A stretch of DNA of 64,000 bases. Origin: Ligula intestinalis. Its lineage: Eukaryota > Platyhelminthes > Cestoda > Diphyllobothriidea > Diphyllobothriidae. The notes under the pieces were generated by a model, which saw only the letters and a list, made by a program, of their open reading frames with translations, was not told the origin of the DNA and searched no databases. The translations under genes were made by a program, and so were the position numbers. Location: positions 5,235,360-5,299,359 of the forward strand of contig JAYGXS010000010.1 in the NCBI GenBank assembly GCA_036362985.1, in the 5' to 3' direction. Of this stretch, positions 1-10,860 are shown piece by piece. How positions within the stretch are numbered: the stretch's first letter is position 1; each line of letters opens with the position of its first letter.

Positions 1-330
1 AGCCAAGCATAACCCTGAACACCAGCTGGTCGGACAACACAAACAAACGCACTTACAGACGGCGCAGTTGGTCCACCACTGGTGTCTATCAGATGGGTCA
101 TAAGCACTTCATCGAACCGCAGTTCATCAGCACCTTGCCACCTGCCATTTGCTGTCACTGCTGATCGGGTATATATTCACTTAGGAATGTGCGAACACCG
201 ATCGAATAGGCTTCCGAACTAAACAAAGTTCATGTGGTGGTCAGAGGTCCCGAACGGGTGACCGCCTGACAGGCCGATAACGCCCAAGTCATTATAGCAG
301 TAAGTGGGGTATGACAGCATCTGGAAGTAA

Positions 331-375
331 CTTGATACAGAACTGTTTCGGGCTTATGAGCCTTCATCAGCCAAG
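331..375 (-). ncRNA. Hammerhead ribozyme, satellite monomer 1
   Basis: On the minus strand the order is stem I 3' strand CTTGG, core CTGATGA, stem II AGGCT-CATA-AGCCC, core GAAA, stem III ACAG-TT-CTGT (its first A is the last A of GAAA), cleavage triplet GTA, then stem I 5' strand TCAAG, which pairs with CTTGG. Stem III is only 4 bp with a 2-nt loop, as in the short-stem type I hammerheads of animals that work best as dimers. One flaw: the first pair of stem II is A-C instead of the usual G-C, so activity may be low. Predicted cleavage lies between 335 and 336 in plus coordinates. Confidence 0.8.
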
Positions 376-698
376 CATAACCCTGAACACCAGCTGGTCG
401 GACAACACAAACAGACGCACTTACAGACGGCGCAGTTGGTCCACCACTGGTGTCTATCAGATGGGTCATAAGCACTTCATCGAACCGCAGTTCATCAGCA
501 CCTCGCCACCTGCCATTTGCTGTCATAACTAATCGGGAATATATTCACTTAGGAATGTGCAAACATCGATCGAATAAGCTTCTGAACTAAACAAAGTTCA
601 TGTGGTGGTCAGAGGTATCCAAAGGGTGACCGCCTGCCAGGCCGATTCCGGCCAAGTCATAATAGCAGTAAGTTGGGTATGACAGCATCTGGGGGTTA

Positions 699-743
699 CT
701 TGATACAGAACTGTTTCGGGCTTCTTAGCCTTCATCAGCCAAG
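699..743 (-). ncRNA. Hammerhead ribozyme, satellite monomer 2
   Basis: Same fold as monomer 1. The stem II loop differs (AAGA) while GGCT/AGCC, stem III and stem I are unchanged, so variation falls in the loop. Confidence 0.78.
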
Positions 744-1066
744 CATAACCCTTAACACCAGCTAGTCAGACAACACAAACAAACGCACTTACAGACGGCG
801 CAGTTGGTCCACCACTGGTGTCTATCACATGGGTCGTAAGCACTTCATCAAACCGCCGTTCATCAGCGCCTCGCCACCTGCCATTTGCTGTCACTGCTGA
901 TCGGGTATATATTCACTTAGGAATGTGCAAACACCGATCGAATAGGCTTCTGAACTAAACAAAGTTCATGTGGTGGTCAGAGGTATCCAAAGGGTGACCG
1001 CCTGCCAGGCCGATTCCGGCCAAGTCATAATAGCAGTAAGTTGGGTATGACGGCATCTGGGGGTAG

Positions 1067-1111
1067 CTTGATACAGAACTGTTTCGGGCTTATTAGCCTT
1101 CATCAGCCAAG
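1067..1111 (-). ncRNA. Hammerhead ribozyme, satellite monomer 3
   Basis: Same fold; stem II loop is AATA. All core residues and stems I and III are kept. Confidence 0.78.
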
Positions 1112-1434
1112 CATAACCCTTAACACCAGCTGGTCAGATAACACAAACAAACGCACTTAGAGATGGCATAGTTGGTCCACCAAGGGTGTATATCAGATGG
1201 GTCATAAGCACTTTATCAAAACGCCGTTCCTCAGTGCCTCGCCACCTGAAATTTGCTGTCACTGCTGATTGGGTATATATTCACTCAGGAATGTGCGAAC
1301 ACCGATCGAATAGGCGGCCGAACTAAACAAAGTTCGTGTGGTGGTCAGAGGTCCCCAACGGGTGACCGCCTGCCAGGCCGATTCCGGCCAAGTCATAAAA
1401 GCAGTAAGTGGGGTATGACGGCACCTGGGGGTAA

Positions 1435-1479
1435 CTTTATACATAACTGTTTCGGGCTTATTAGCCTTCATCAGCCAAG
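1435..1479 (-). ncRNA. Hammerhead ribozyme, satellite monomer 4, weakened
   Basis: The core CTGATGA and GAAA are intact, but stem III carries a G-A mismatch (ACAG against ATGT) and stem I has TAAAG in place of TCAAG. Probably poorly active. Confidence 0.65.
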
Positions 1480-1802
1480 CATAACCCTTAACACCATCTG
1501 GTCAGTCAACACAAACAAATGCACTTAGAGATGGCACATTTGGTCCACCACTGGCGTCTCTCAGATGGGTAATAAGCACTTCATCGAACCGCAGTTAATC
1601 AGCGCCTCGCCACCTGCCATTTGCTGTCACTGCTGATCTGGTATATATTCACTCAGGAATGTGCGAACACCGATCGAATAGGCTTCCGAACTAAACAAAG
1701 TTCATGTGGTGGTCAGAGGTCCCCAACGGGTGACCTCCTGCCAGGCTGATTCCGGCCAATTCATAATAGCAGTAAGTGGGGTATGACAGCATCTCGGGGT
1801 AA

Positions 1803-1847
1803 CTTCATACAGAACTGTGTAAGGCTTCTTAGCCTTCATCAGCCAAG
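1803..1847 (-). pseudogene. Broken hammerhead, satellite monomer 5
   Basis: CTGATGA and the GGCT/AGCC helix remain, but the essential GAAA strand has become TTAC, and stem I is also changed. This copy should not cleave. Confidence 0.7.
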
Positions 1848-2170
1848 CATAACCCTGAGCACCAGCTGGTCGGACAACACAAACAAATGCACTAAGAGAT
1901 GGCACAGTTGGTCCACCACTGGCGTCTATCAGATGGGTCATAAGCACTTCATCGAACCGCAGTTAATCAGCGCCTCGCCACCTGCCATTTGCTGTCACTG
2001 CTGATCTGGTATATATTCACTCAGGAATGTGCGAACACCGATCGAATAGGCTTCTGAACGAAACAATGTTCATGTGGTGGTCAGAGGTCCCCAACGGGTG
2101 AACGCCTGCCAGGCCGATTCCGGCCAAGTCATCAAAGCAGTAAGTGGGGTATGACAGCATCTGGGGGTAA

Positions 2171-2215
2171 CTTGATACAGAACTGTTTCGGGCTTATTAG
2201 CCTTCATCAGCCAAG
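2171..2215 (-). ncRNA. Hammerhead ribozyme, satellite monomer 6
   Basis: Same intact fold as monomers 1 to 3, loop AATA. It is the last complete motif before the array ends. Confidence 0.78.
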
Positions 2216-2377
2216 CATAACCCTGAACACCAACTTGTCGGCGGACAACACAAACAAACGCACTTAGAGGTGGCACAGTTGGTCCACCACTGGCGTCTAT
2301 CAGATGGGTCATAAGCACTTTATCGAACCGCAGTTCATCAGCGCCTCGCCACCTGCCATTTGCTGTCACTGCTGATC

Positions 2378-3456
2378 GTCTGGCAGATTGAAATCACCTA
2401 TGATTATTTTGACATCAACTTCAGCTTCTGCAACTTTTGCAAACAGTTCGCAGAGCGCACTTTCATTACCAGAATAACATGGGGGATTATAAACACAGCC
2501 AATTACGGCTTTTTTATTGTGCGGGAGGATGACTGAAATAAAGCAAACATCTCCCGAAAACGATGAAATGCTCAGATGAAACGGGAAATGTACAAAAGAT
2601 GATTTGATATAAAGAAGGCAACCACCGCCAGTTTTTTCAATGCGGTCTTGTCTGTTCAAACTAAAATTATCTATAGCGAGCGTTGAGTCAGGGATAAGAG
2701 AGTGAGCCCAAGATTCAGTGATACAAATAACATCTGGATCAAGCTCAAAAGCTACTGTTCTGAGCTCTGTCATTTTATTAGCATCTGATCTCACATTCAG
2801 AGAAACAATACTGAGCGTATCCCTGAGATGCAGGTTACGCTCATCCGTATTTATAAAAAAGGAAAACTTGGTGGCGGAAAGGGAACTGGCATGGGAGAAA
2901 CAAAAGGCGGAAAGCAAGATTGCTGTGGTCTACAATTAGCTGAAATATAATTGTTAAATATATTAGGATTATTGTATGGCGGCAGATTTGCTTGAAAATT
3001 GAGGAAAGGGTGCCCGTTTTGTGGAGAAAGAAACGAAGTAGGCGGTCGTAAAAAATGATTATGATAGAAGTTAGCATAATTCTTCGGAAAACGCACGTTT
3101 GAAAATGACCTAAATGGGTATGGAAGACTATGATCATAATTAGTGGTTTTGATTATGTGTTTATTTTGGGCAATTTGCGGGTTTGGAAAATAACTAACGC
3201 GAGTATTTACATCTGCTATAGGTGCTGAAGTGTCAGCATAATTTGTCAGAGGATGGGCATTCAAAAATGGCATTGAAGGTTGCGAGAAGCTATTCATAGT
3301 ATTATTAGAGTGAATTAATTGTGGATTGTGGGCCATTTTGGGGATTGGAAAAGTAAAAACATGAGTGTTGACACCTGGTGTAGATGCTGAAATGTTAGTA
3401 TTGTTCCAATAATTAGGTAAATTACTGATTTTTGCAATTGGCTTCGATTTACGGGG
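2378..3456 (-). mobile_element. LINE 5' half, inverted: N-terminal region and AP endonuclease start
   Basis: Two overlapping minus-strand frames are visible. The upstream one (3525 down to 2851) is rich in Pro, Asn and Phe and looks like the N-terminal linker region of a CR1-type LINE protein. The second (2917 to 2366) holds an apurinic endonuclease fold: VSLNVRS near the start, CITESW (catalytic Glu), then YNPPCY and IIIGDFNLPDD. It stops right after GDFN at the satellite boundary, so the second half of the endonuclease is missing here. A frameshift separates the two frames, so it is dead. It sits head to head with the plus-strand half of what looks like the same element. Confidence 0.75.
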
Positions 3457-5790
3457 GGCATGTTTACAAATGACGTCCACCCTCTCTTTATGAATTTTCA
3501 TGGTGATCTCTTCACAAGTGACCACGCATTAATTCAGCGCTGTTTTTCAGTCTCTCTTTCAAAAAAGCCTGAGCTAAAATGCAATAACCTCGATTTTGCT
3601 AACGCAAACCTTGAACCCATAAATGACTTCGTAAGTACTCTAGATTGGCATACTATTTTTTCAACTAATGATCCAATCTTTTTTAATGAACTTTTACAAA
3701 ACCTTACAAAAAAATTCAGACTTTTATCCCACTTAAGCCTATAAAATCAAATTCAGCTTCCTCTAACGTTCCACATTTTCTCCAAAATAGACTTAAAAAA
3801 TTACGGAAGCAACTTGAGGATCCGTCTAATAGCTCTTGTCGGTGCACTTAAGGATAGCACAAATATTTGAATTAGCGCTAAAAAATAAGGCTTGCACGAG
3901 ATAGGCGTAGAGAGTCCCTGGCACTAAATGATGCTAACTCTTCCAAATCCGTTGCTCAAGTCTTCCGTTTTCGGTCATCCGCTAAGCTTCAGAAGGTCAT
4001 TCCACCTTTACTCGATAGTAGTAATCATTTTGTTACAGAGGATTTGGCCAAAGCAGAAAAGTTAAATTCCTTCTTCGCCAAGTTCTTTACAATTGAGACT
4101 AGTCCAACACCCGAAATACCTCTGATGTGTGATGAAAATCTCACTTCAATTGATTTCTCACCTACAATTATTCATAGAGAAATAGCTCGTCTCAACAATT
4201 CACATTCAGTCGGGACGGATAACATTCCAAAATCACTTATTAAGCAATTAATAGATTTTCCTCCTTTACTGAGCAAATATTTCTCGAAAACGGTTTTTTC
4301 CTGATTCCTGGAAAACTGCTATTGTAATTCCAGTTTTTAAATCTGGTTCCAGATCTGACATTAAAAATTATCGCGGTGTTCATAAAACACTTTCTCTAGC
4401 TCAACTGTTTGAAAAATTAATCGCCAATAAAATTGCAGATTTTTGCATAAGCAATCAAATATTAAATATATCGCAGAATGTTTTTTTACCGGACCGATCT
4501 TGTGAAACATGTCATATGTATTTTCTTAATCTCCTCACTTCTCTTCGTAACGATCATTTATCTGTTGTGGTCAGCTATTTTGATCTTGGTAAGGCATTTG
4601 ATAAAGTAACTCATAGGAGACTACTAGCCAAACTAGAGGCTATAGGATTTTGTAGTCTTCTTATTGACTTTATTAGATCATATCTTTCTAATCGAAAACA
4701 ACAGGTCTTAGTGGGGTCCTCATAGTCTACCCCTACCGATTTTTTAAGCAGTGTCCTTCAAGGTACCGTTCTGGGCCCCCTGTTGTTCTCGCTTTATATA
4801 AATGATATTTCAACAATATTTAAACACTCTCAATCGTATATATACGTGGAAAACTTGAAATGTGTACACTCCTTCTCTAATTCTGCGGCTGAGCGATACC
4901 TAGAACGCATTCATTCGGATTTGGACGCTCTATCTGCGTGGAGCTCCAAGTGGCAGATGTAGTTCTCGCCTTCTAAGTGCCAGTTCATGTGTTTTGGGCC
5001 TGAAAGGCTGCCACAGCCTATCATTTGCCAAGGTTACCCCGTGACTGAATATTCTAACATTAAGGACTTAGGTTTAAGTTACACCAATAAATTAGATCTA
5101 TCACCTCACCCTGATAGAATTACAGCAAAAGCTGCTCAGATATGCGGCTTCATCTCTTATAATTTCTACCTTCCCGAAATAAAGCTAAGACTTTATCGTA
5201 TGAATGTGCTTCCTATTCTCGAATACTGCTGTCCATGCTTCGGCCTAATGAACGAATCTAGCCGTTCAAAAATTGAAAGTGTCCAAAGAAGATTCACTAA
5301 AAGGGTCCTCTTTTGGCATTTTCAGATACTTCCTAATCAGATAGATGTGAGGTAAGGTAACTGGAATTTCTTTGGGTCAGGAGACTGGAAGCAGGGTTTT
5401 GTCTCCTGTTTCGCCTTAATAATAGTTCAAATCTCCCCAAGATTTCTGCCCTTACTCCCGTTACTCGCCCTTACAACCTAAGAAATTCAACGTTGATTAT
5501 ACCTCCTCCTGCTTCTTCCACTTCTAAGCTCTCTGTATTTTTTGCTTCTAGGTATAGCTATCTTTGGAATAATTTGCCGATTGATATTCGGGCGTTGACT
5601 AGTCTATGTGCATTCAAGCGAAGACTGCACATTTATCTTAACACTGAATCTATTAACCTTTTGTTTTCCTCATCTTTTCCGGGCAGCTTTCTCTACGATC
5701 CCGAGAAAGGACCATCGGGAATTTAGGATCCCTTCTTGAAACTACCTTCCTCTGACTCATATACCCCGACATCAGGACGCAGTCTTGACG
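3456..5790 (+). mobile_element. LINE 3' half (CR1-like): endonuclease end, reverse transcriptase, C-terminus
   Basis: Translation starts in the last part of the endonuclease (FTSDHALI near 3515-3540). It then runs through the linker (about 4044-4300, with VGTDNIPKSLI), reverse transcriptase blocks (FDLGKAFDKVTHRRLL at 4580-4630; LQGTVLGPLLFSLYINDI at 4757-4810) and the post-RT region (4987-5355), ending in the typical LINE C-terminus RYSYLWNNLP and a stop at 5726. Several frameshifts and stops break it. The catalytic YADD box reads YVEN near 4838-4850, so it cannot polymerise. About 65 bp of 3' UTR follow; a short related piece recurs near 54040. Confidence 0.8.
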
Positions 5791-6589
5791 GCTCTCGTTT
5801 TGCTGGTCATCAACCATCATCAGGGCCTTATATTTGGTCACATCTCAGACATCCCCAACGATGGTCTTGTAGATTTGACGGACTTTTGGATATCATACAG
5901 CGGTGCCCATCACGATCATAAACTGGTGGGTTCCCTATGTTCCATTATGCCGCACCGGTTTGGGAACCCGAGTGTAGTGCCGGGAACCCGTCTATACCAG
6001 TAATGTTTCGTTAATACCTATTGTTCTGCCTCACACTCAGCTTGGACTGAGTTTGCTTCCAAGCCCGTCCCCATTACTAACAGAGGCAGTGGGTACCAGA
6101 ATACATAGTCAGAATTCTAGATAACGATGTGGCTCATATGTGTGTGCCCTTGAATTTCACCTTCCGCATGACACTGCTATATTCATTTTTTTCGAATCTA
6201 ACAAATTCGCTTCTAAACAGTTATACTCGTCTTATAGCTATAGACTACGGATACTGTTTGTTAAACCAATTATTTCTATTACTTCGTGTTATCGAATTTT
6301 TGGTTTATTGATGAGGCCCATTGGGCCTGAAATATACAACTTATTATCTAATAAGACGTTTGGACGGAAGGGATTATTGTTAGATGTACTCGGACGGTGA
6401 CTTTGCTTTTTCTCCTCCTCTAATAGTTGAATAGTACAAGGACCTAGTCGCACAACATAAGGATGATAATGGCGTAAAAGACGTTGAAAATGGGGAAAAC
6501 CGAGAAAAGTAGACACTTCTGTGAAATCGATTTCAGCTTCATAAAGTCAACAGTGCTGTTGCTAACACAGGTCCGGCGCTTGAATCCCT
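5791..6589. other. No gene recognised
   Basis: Short open frames only, with no recognisable motif. Part may be eroded LINE 3' sequence. I see no tRNA, tandem repeat or splice-consistent exon. Confidence 0.5.
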
Positions 6590-6715
6590 GAATCCCGACA
6601 TCTGAAGCGGAAAGAGAGCTGCAGTCCCTTAAAGAAACAAATTTATCTTGTCCTGACAATATACCGGCCACGTTCTTGAGGGAATTGACAAGCGAGCTCC
6701 TAAAAATGTCATCAC
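6590..6715 (+). mobile_element. LINE fragment (start of reverse transcriptase)
   Basis: One frame reads SLKETNLSCPDNIPATFLR followed by ELTSELL and SHIL, which is the conserved LINE segment just before the first RT block (the P-D-N/G-I-P motif). It ends at a stop near 6715. Only about 40 codons survive. Confidence 0.55.
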
Positions 6716-6894
6716 ATATCTTATATTAATCATTTGAATTACGGTGATTAACATCCGAACAAAAGACGAACTATATATACCCGATATCCAGGGATAGGGC
6801 TCGAACGAAAGGCAACTGTTAGCCTCAATTGCGTTTGCTGTAAAAAGATGGAAACTATATTTAAATAGGCGAAAATGACATGAGGCAAAAACGG

Positions 6895-7293
6895 CCTCGA
6901 TCTGTTTAAACCAGACTGTAGGGTCACGAACCTCGAACTGGGGCAGCTTAATAGAAATCTGAAAAGCATGAGCTTCATCCCATCGGCTGATGCGTACGAC
7001 CTGGTGGAAGCAGAATCGTCTGAATCGGTTTCGTAAAAAGGTTGATTTTCTTCAGCCCTGTTAAGAAAAGCATGCAAACGGCAAAATCGAACGTGAAAAA
7101 CAGGTGCGTGGAATAAATAGCAAGACGTGGATAACAATAAAACAGGGTCACCAATTTTGTAGTGAAAAAGTCTCTACAAACAATTTGAACGTCTGGTGTA
7201 CAGCTAACAGCTAGTGACTTATCTGGAAAAAAGGGGTAAAAAATGTATATGAGAATGGCAATGAAAATTGAGAATGATACGACTCAATTAGAT
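6895..7293 (-). mobile_element. Ty3/gypsy fragment: 5' leader and start of gag
   Basis: This stretch repeats 13340-13785 of the larger gypsy element, including the gag start (NRAEENQPFYETDSDDSAS against MAEEDPPLCEADSDDYAS) and the untranslated leader with the shared GATACGACTCAATTAGATC near 7272. The gag start codon is lost, and a frameshift follows about 35 codons later. The match ends just where the LTR should begin, so this is an internal fragment without an LTR. Confidence 0.75.
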
Positions 7294-7858
7294 CAGTATC
7301 AGTATATTGAGGGTATGTAGGAAAAATTCCTTTGAGTGCCCTATTTGTACATATGTGCAGTGGTAGCGAAAAATTTGTTGCTTAGAGTGTTGGCGAGGCC
7401 AGTTGTCCTGTGTCATAGGATGAAAATAGGAGCAGACAGTGAAAAAATTCCTCAGGGATTTTTAAAAGAAAAACTGTCGCCCTTGTGGGGGTAATGCGTG
7501 GGATTTAGGAAAAAAGGGGGTTCCCACTGGGGGGAGTATTGCAAAGGTTCCCAGGATCATCACCGTGTGGAAGCCAACTCCTGATTCTTCATTGCTGATT
7601 GCAGAGTCCGCCAACGGAACTGGAAAAACAGAGGCATCCGTGCAGATCGTCGACAGTCCGCTTTGGGTCGAACCAAGGGTGAATGTTTAGACCGTCAGGT
7701 CTGGCTGATAAGATCGCTAGCGCGTTAATCACGGTACGCAGATAGCCAAATAGGGCAGACCGCGGAGACCTTTGCATGAGGCTATGCGTGGGAGGGCGTT
7801 ATAAATAGCAAACGTGAATGGATATAAAAACTAATACAACTGAAAAATTGAAAGCAGT
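7294..7858. other. No gene recognised
   Basis: A minus-strand frame of 62 codons at 7589-7777 has no family signature that I know. Nothing else supported. Confidence 0.45.
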
Positions 7859-9176
7859 ATTATTATTATTGCAAACTGTCTGCTACGATCCAACGTGCTC
7901 TGCTATATCGATCCAGTTTTCGCTTAAAACCCTCTAGCGATTCCGACATAACAACGTCCTGAGGAAGCGCAATCCACGCTCCGACCATCCTTTTTGAAAA
8001 GAAGTGTTTCCGAGCGTCCAGCCTGGCCCCTGTCACCTTTAATTTGAGGGGATGACCCCTCAGATTCGTGGTCGTTGCTTATTCGAAAAAATCCCCTGAT
8101 ATAAGACAGCAGTCTTGAAGATGTAATACGCGGAATGCTAGCATCATGTCGCCCCATAGCTGCCTGTAGCGCAAAAGGAAGAGGTTGAGATTCGACAGCC
8201 GTGTTTCATAAGGCTGCGAGCCCTGCCCCATAACAAGTTTGGTTGCGCGCCATTGTACCTTTTCCAGGATGTTGATGTCTTTCCTGGCCCAGGGTCTCCA
8301 AGCTTGGATAGCGGATTCTAGGTGCGGTCGTACGAAGGTTCCGAAGACTTTTGTGAAGCACTCTTCATTGAAGGAAGAAAAAGCTCGTTTGACGAGGTAT
8401 AGGATCGACATCGCGGCCTTGGCTATCTTTGTGCAATGCAGGGACGGTTTAAGCGAGAGCGTGATCCAGACTCCCAAGTCTTTCTGGGTGTTCACTTCCT
8501 TCAATGGTATGTCATTCAGTCGGTAAGCCGTGCCCTTTGAAGAACCGGATTTGCCAACTCGAATGGTGGTGCACTTACTCTCATTGAACGGTAAGAGCCA
8601 GTCCGCCGACCATTTTTGAAGTCTATCTTTGTCAGCCGCAGTTCGAATTACGCTCCAAAGTTTTATATCATCGGCAAACATGGCGATGCCACAATCCAGT
8701 TTGCGGACGCAGTCGTTGATGTAGATAACAAACAAGATAGGGCCGAGAACGGAGCCTTGGGGAACACCACTCTCAACTTCAATCTTGGCTGACTGTTTGT
8801 CACTGATGTGGACAGTTTGCGAGCGACCGATTAGGAAGCTTTTTATTCACGTAAGGAGCCTACCCCTTACTCCTATGTGGCTGACTTTATAAAGGAGGCG
8901 GTGGTGCGGCACGCTATCGAAAGCCTTCTTGAAGTCAATATAGATAGCATGCACTGAGTTTCCACTATCGACTGCCTCAGTCCACCGTTCTAAACAGTAG
9001 GGCAAGTTTGTACGCAGGACCTACCTCTACGAAAACCATGCTGAGCATCCGATAGCAGATGGTTTTGTTTTAGGAACTGCATAAGTTGTTGCTTGATAAT
9101 TTTTTCCCTGATTTTGCAACAGAATGCAGCAAGGCTGACTGGTCGGTAGTTATTCGCTGAGACCCGGCTTACCCCC
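7859..9176 (-). mobile_element. 5'-truncated LINE: reverse transcriptase to 3' tail
   Basis: Reading from the right, the sequence begins at NNYRPVSLAAFCCKI and QHGFRRGRSC (RT blocks), then FVIYINDCVRKL and AMFADDIKLW with the catalytic Asp pair intact (about 8660-8735). The post-RT region follows (KDLGVW; RPHLESAIQAW), then a C-terminus readable over frameshifts (LRGHPLKLK, ARKHFFSKRMVGAW). It ends in an (AAT)n tail at 7858-7872, typical of CR1-like LINEs. The endonuclease half is absent; the break is exactly at the gypsy LTR edge, so either the LTR element landed here or the LINE was already truncated. Confidence 0.85.
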
Positions 9177-9533
9177 ACGATCCTTGTCAGCAGTAGCCAA
9201 GAGAATGACGTGCAAAAGGAGGGGTCCGTGGAGGCCTGGGTCACAGTTCGTCAAGTAGTACTCGGGAGAGTTAAGAGGAATCTCGTTCGTAAGTGGCCGT
9301 TAGTTGCTCCTGAGCCGGGGAATGATCACCAGAGAATGGTGTCGTTGAAGGGCGAAGAAAACAGCGGCTGGTTAGGTGAAAATATCTTTAGAAGTGCAGT
9401 GGTGTAGGCAACGTGTGCGAGAAGTCAGCCTGCCGTTTGAAAGGAAACTGTATCTTCGCGCGGCTTGCGTTTAAACAAAAAAGAATAATTTTGTTAAATT
9501 TAAACAACGTATAGGTTAGGCTAAGGGCCTACA
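9177..9533 (-). repeat. Gypsy 3' LTR
   Basis: Matches 13794-14132 along its length, from ACGATCCTTGTCAGCAG to GTATAGGTTAGGCT. It has a short extra segment (about 9349-9375) missing from the other LTR. In element orientation the outer sequence begins TGTAGGCCC after the polypurine tract. Confidence 0.85.
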
Positions 9534-9850
9534 TAACTCCCCCACCAGGGCGTTGGTGAGGTACAAACGCTCGACAAAATAAGATGAACAAGAAGGTTAG
9601 ACAACAAAGTCTCGCAAATTGGTAGGAAAAGGAACATGTCTACCGGAACGAGTGGAAGGGAGGGGAGGTAGAGTCAGGTGTCAAGGGTGGCGGTGGACTG
9701 GAGGGGGTAGGTGGAGTGCTGGGTAAATATGCCGGGGAGTTGGACGTGCCAGGTGGTGGCGACGGGCATTCAACGTAGGCTGGCCTCAGTTTATCAACGG
9801 AGACCGTATCAGTAGCATCAGCTCTTTGAATGACGAAATATTTGTACTTC
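9534..9850 (-). pseudogene. Gypsy pol C-terminus remnant
   Basis: The minus frame gives KYKYFVIQRADATDTVSVD then KLRPAYVECPSPPP and a Pro/Ser-rich tail. That is the usual end of Ty3/gypsy integrase, where a short chromodomain-like strand precedes a proline-rich tail. It is cut off from the rest of the integrase by the Penelope insertion and about 230 bp of unassigned sequence. Confidence 0.65.
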
Positions 9851-10085
9851 CCGAATGCGAGAGAATACTCGTATTCCAGGAATTTCTATTGGTAAAGGAG
9901 ACATTTGGTCGAACACTGGAACAAAATTTATTTTTTTCCTGCGCTTTCGAGCTCTTACAAAAGCCCATCATCAGAGATGGAAAAACAGCAACAAATGTGG
10001 AAGCTACTTGGGGCGTGTGCACAATAACTAAAATTTTGAACGTGCAGAAAATCAATAATTGTGTGTGCTGCCGACTTTCCACTGA

Positions 10086-10750
10086 GGACTGGTTCTACAG
10101 GAACTCGAAAACATTGCCTTCGCCCAGCATGAGCCTGTCTTCTGGCGCCGCTACGTCGACGACACGTTTTTCATCATCAAGAGAAAAATGCTGCAAAACT
10201 TCCATGACTTGCTCAATGGAATATTTCCTGACATGCAATTTATACGGGAAGAAGAAAAAGAGCAGCAGCTGCCTTTCCTTGATGTGCTCGACAAGAGAAC
10301 ACCCAATGGTGAATTCGAGACGATGGTTTACAGGAAGGCAACGAACACAATACAACTCCTAATTTTTCACAGTAACCATCCAGTTGCTCACAAACGGAGC
10401 TGTGTAAAAACACTCTTCAAACGTATCCAGACCCACTGCAGTAAACCAGAGGAAAAGGCACGCGAGGGCAGATATCTCCGTGACCAGTTCATGCGGAACG
10501 GTTATCCAAAAGCATTTATAAACCGATGCCTACGAGTTCGGCCCCGGAGGACCCAAACAGAAGAACCACCGAAGATATGGCACGCTCTGCCAAACATAAA
10601 AGACGTCTCAGAAGCGACTGAGCGCATCGCTGTGGGACTAGTTGTTGGAATTGCACACAGACCCAAAGCTACAATGCGCAGCAGAGAGATGAAAATAAAA
10701 TACCGGCTTACGCAGAATGAACAATCTGGTGTAGTATATTGCATCCCATG
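10086..10750 (+). mobile_element. Penelope-like element fragment: RT core to start of GIY-YIG
   Basis: One plus-strand frame holds LENIAFAQHEPVFWRRYVDD (YVDD is the catalytic box of the reverse transcriptase), then TFFIIKRKMLQNFHDLL, FPDMQFIREEE, LPFLDVLDKR, NHPVAHKRSCVKTLF and FINRCLR. All are hallmark blocks of Penelope-like elements. The frame runs open to SGVVYCIPW, the first strand of the GIY-YIG nuclease, where it is cut off and gypsy integrase sequence begins. About 220 codons are intact, so this copy is younger than the gypsy element around it. The RT N-terminus is missing. Confidence 0.85.
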
Positions 10751-10751
10751 G

Positions 10752-10860
10752 AAGAGTGAAGATGTAAACTGTCTTCCGCGGTCAGTGGTGAGGGTAGAAG
10801 ACGCAAGCATTTCAATGCTGGAGTCATCAAGTGCCTGCGCTTCTACTAGCTCCGCCAGGT
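10752..10860 (-). pseudogene. Gypsy integrase remnant
   Basis: Minus-strand frame with SRPEVNTLTTM (the end of RNase H, usually DALSRP) followed after about 30 codons by TLTTDRGRQFTSSLF, the strand with the second Asp of the integrase DDE core. The zinc finger and the first Asp between them are deleted. Confidence 0.65.

Larger units (their letters stand above)
1..2377 (-). repeat. 368-bp satellite array (6.5 monomers) with hammerhead motifs
   Basis: Monomers begin at 1, 369, 737, 1105, 1473, 1841 and 2209, so the period is exactly 368 bp, and copies differ by scattered substitutions. The last copy breaks off at about 2377, where LINE sequence begins; the left end runs out of the window, so true array length is unknown. 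There is no convincing protein: open frames come and go between copies. Reading the minus strand, each monomer contains a hammerhead ribozyme fold (annotated separately). Tandem repeats of a few hundred bp with type I hammerheads are known from schistosome, newt and cave-cricket satellites and from animal retrozymes; membership of this array in that class is inference from structure. Confidence 0.95.

Noticed and set aside
110..150. A second CTGATGA in each satellite monomer (minus strand of the TTCATCAGCACC segment)
   Set aside because: The matching strand reads CGATGAAG, not CGAAA, so the core is incomplete.
9940..9990. Hammerhead-like string on the minus strand: CTGATGA, about 19 bases, GAAA
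   Set aside because: No stem III or stem I partner could be found, and stem II does not close next to the core. It may be a worn Penelope terminal repeat, but I do not call a ribozyme.
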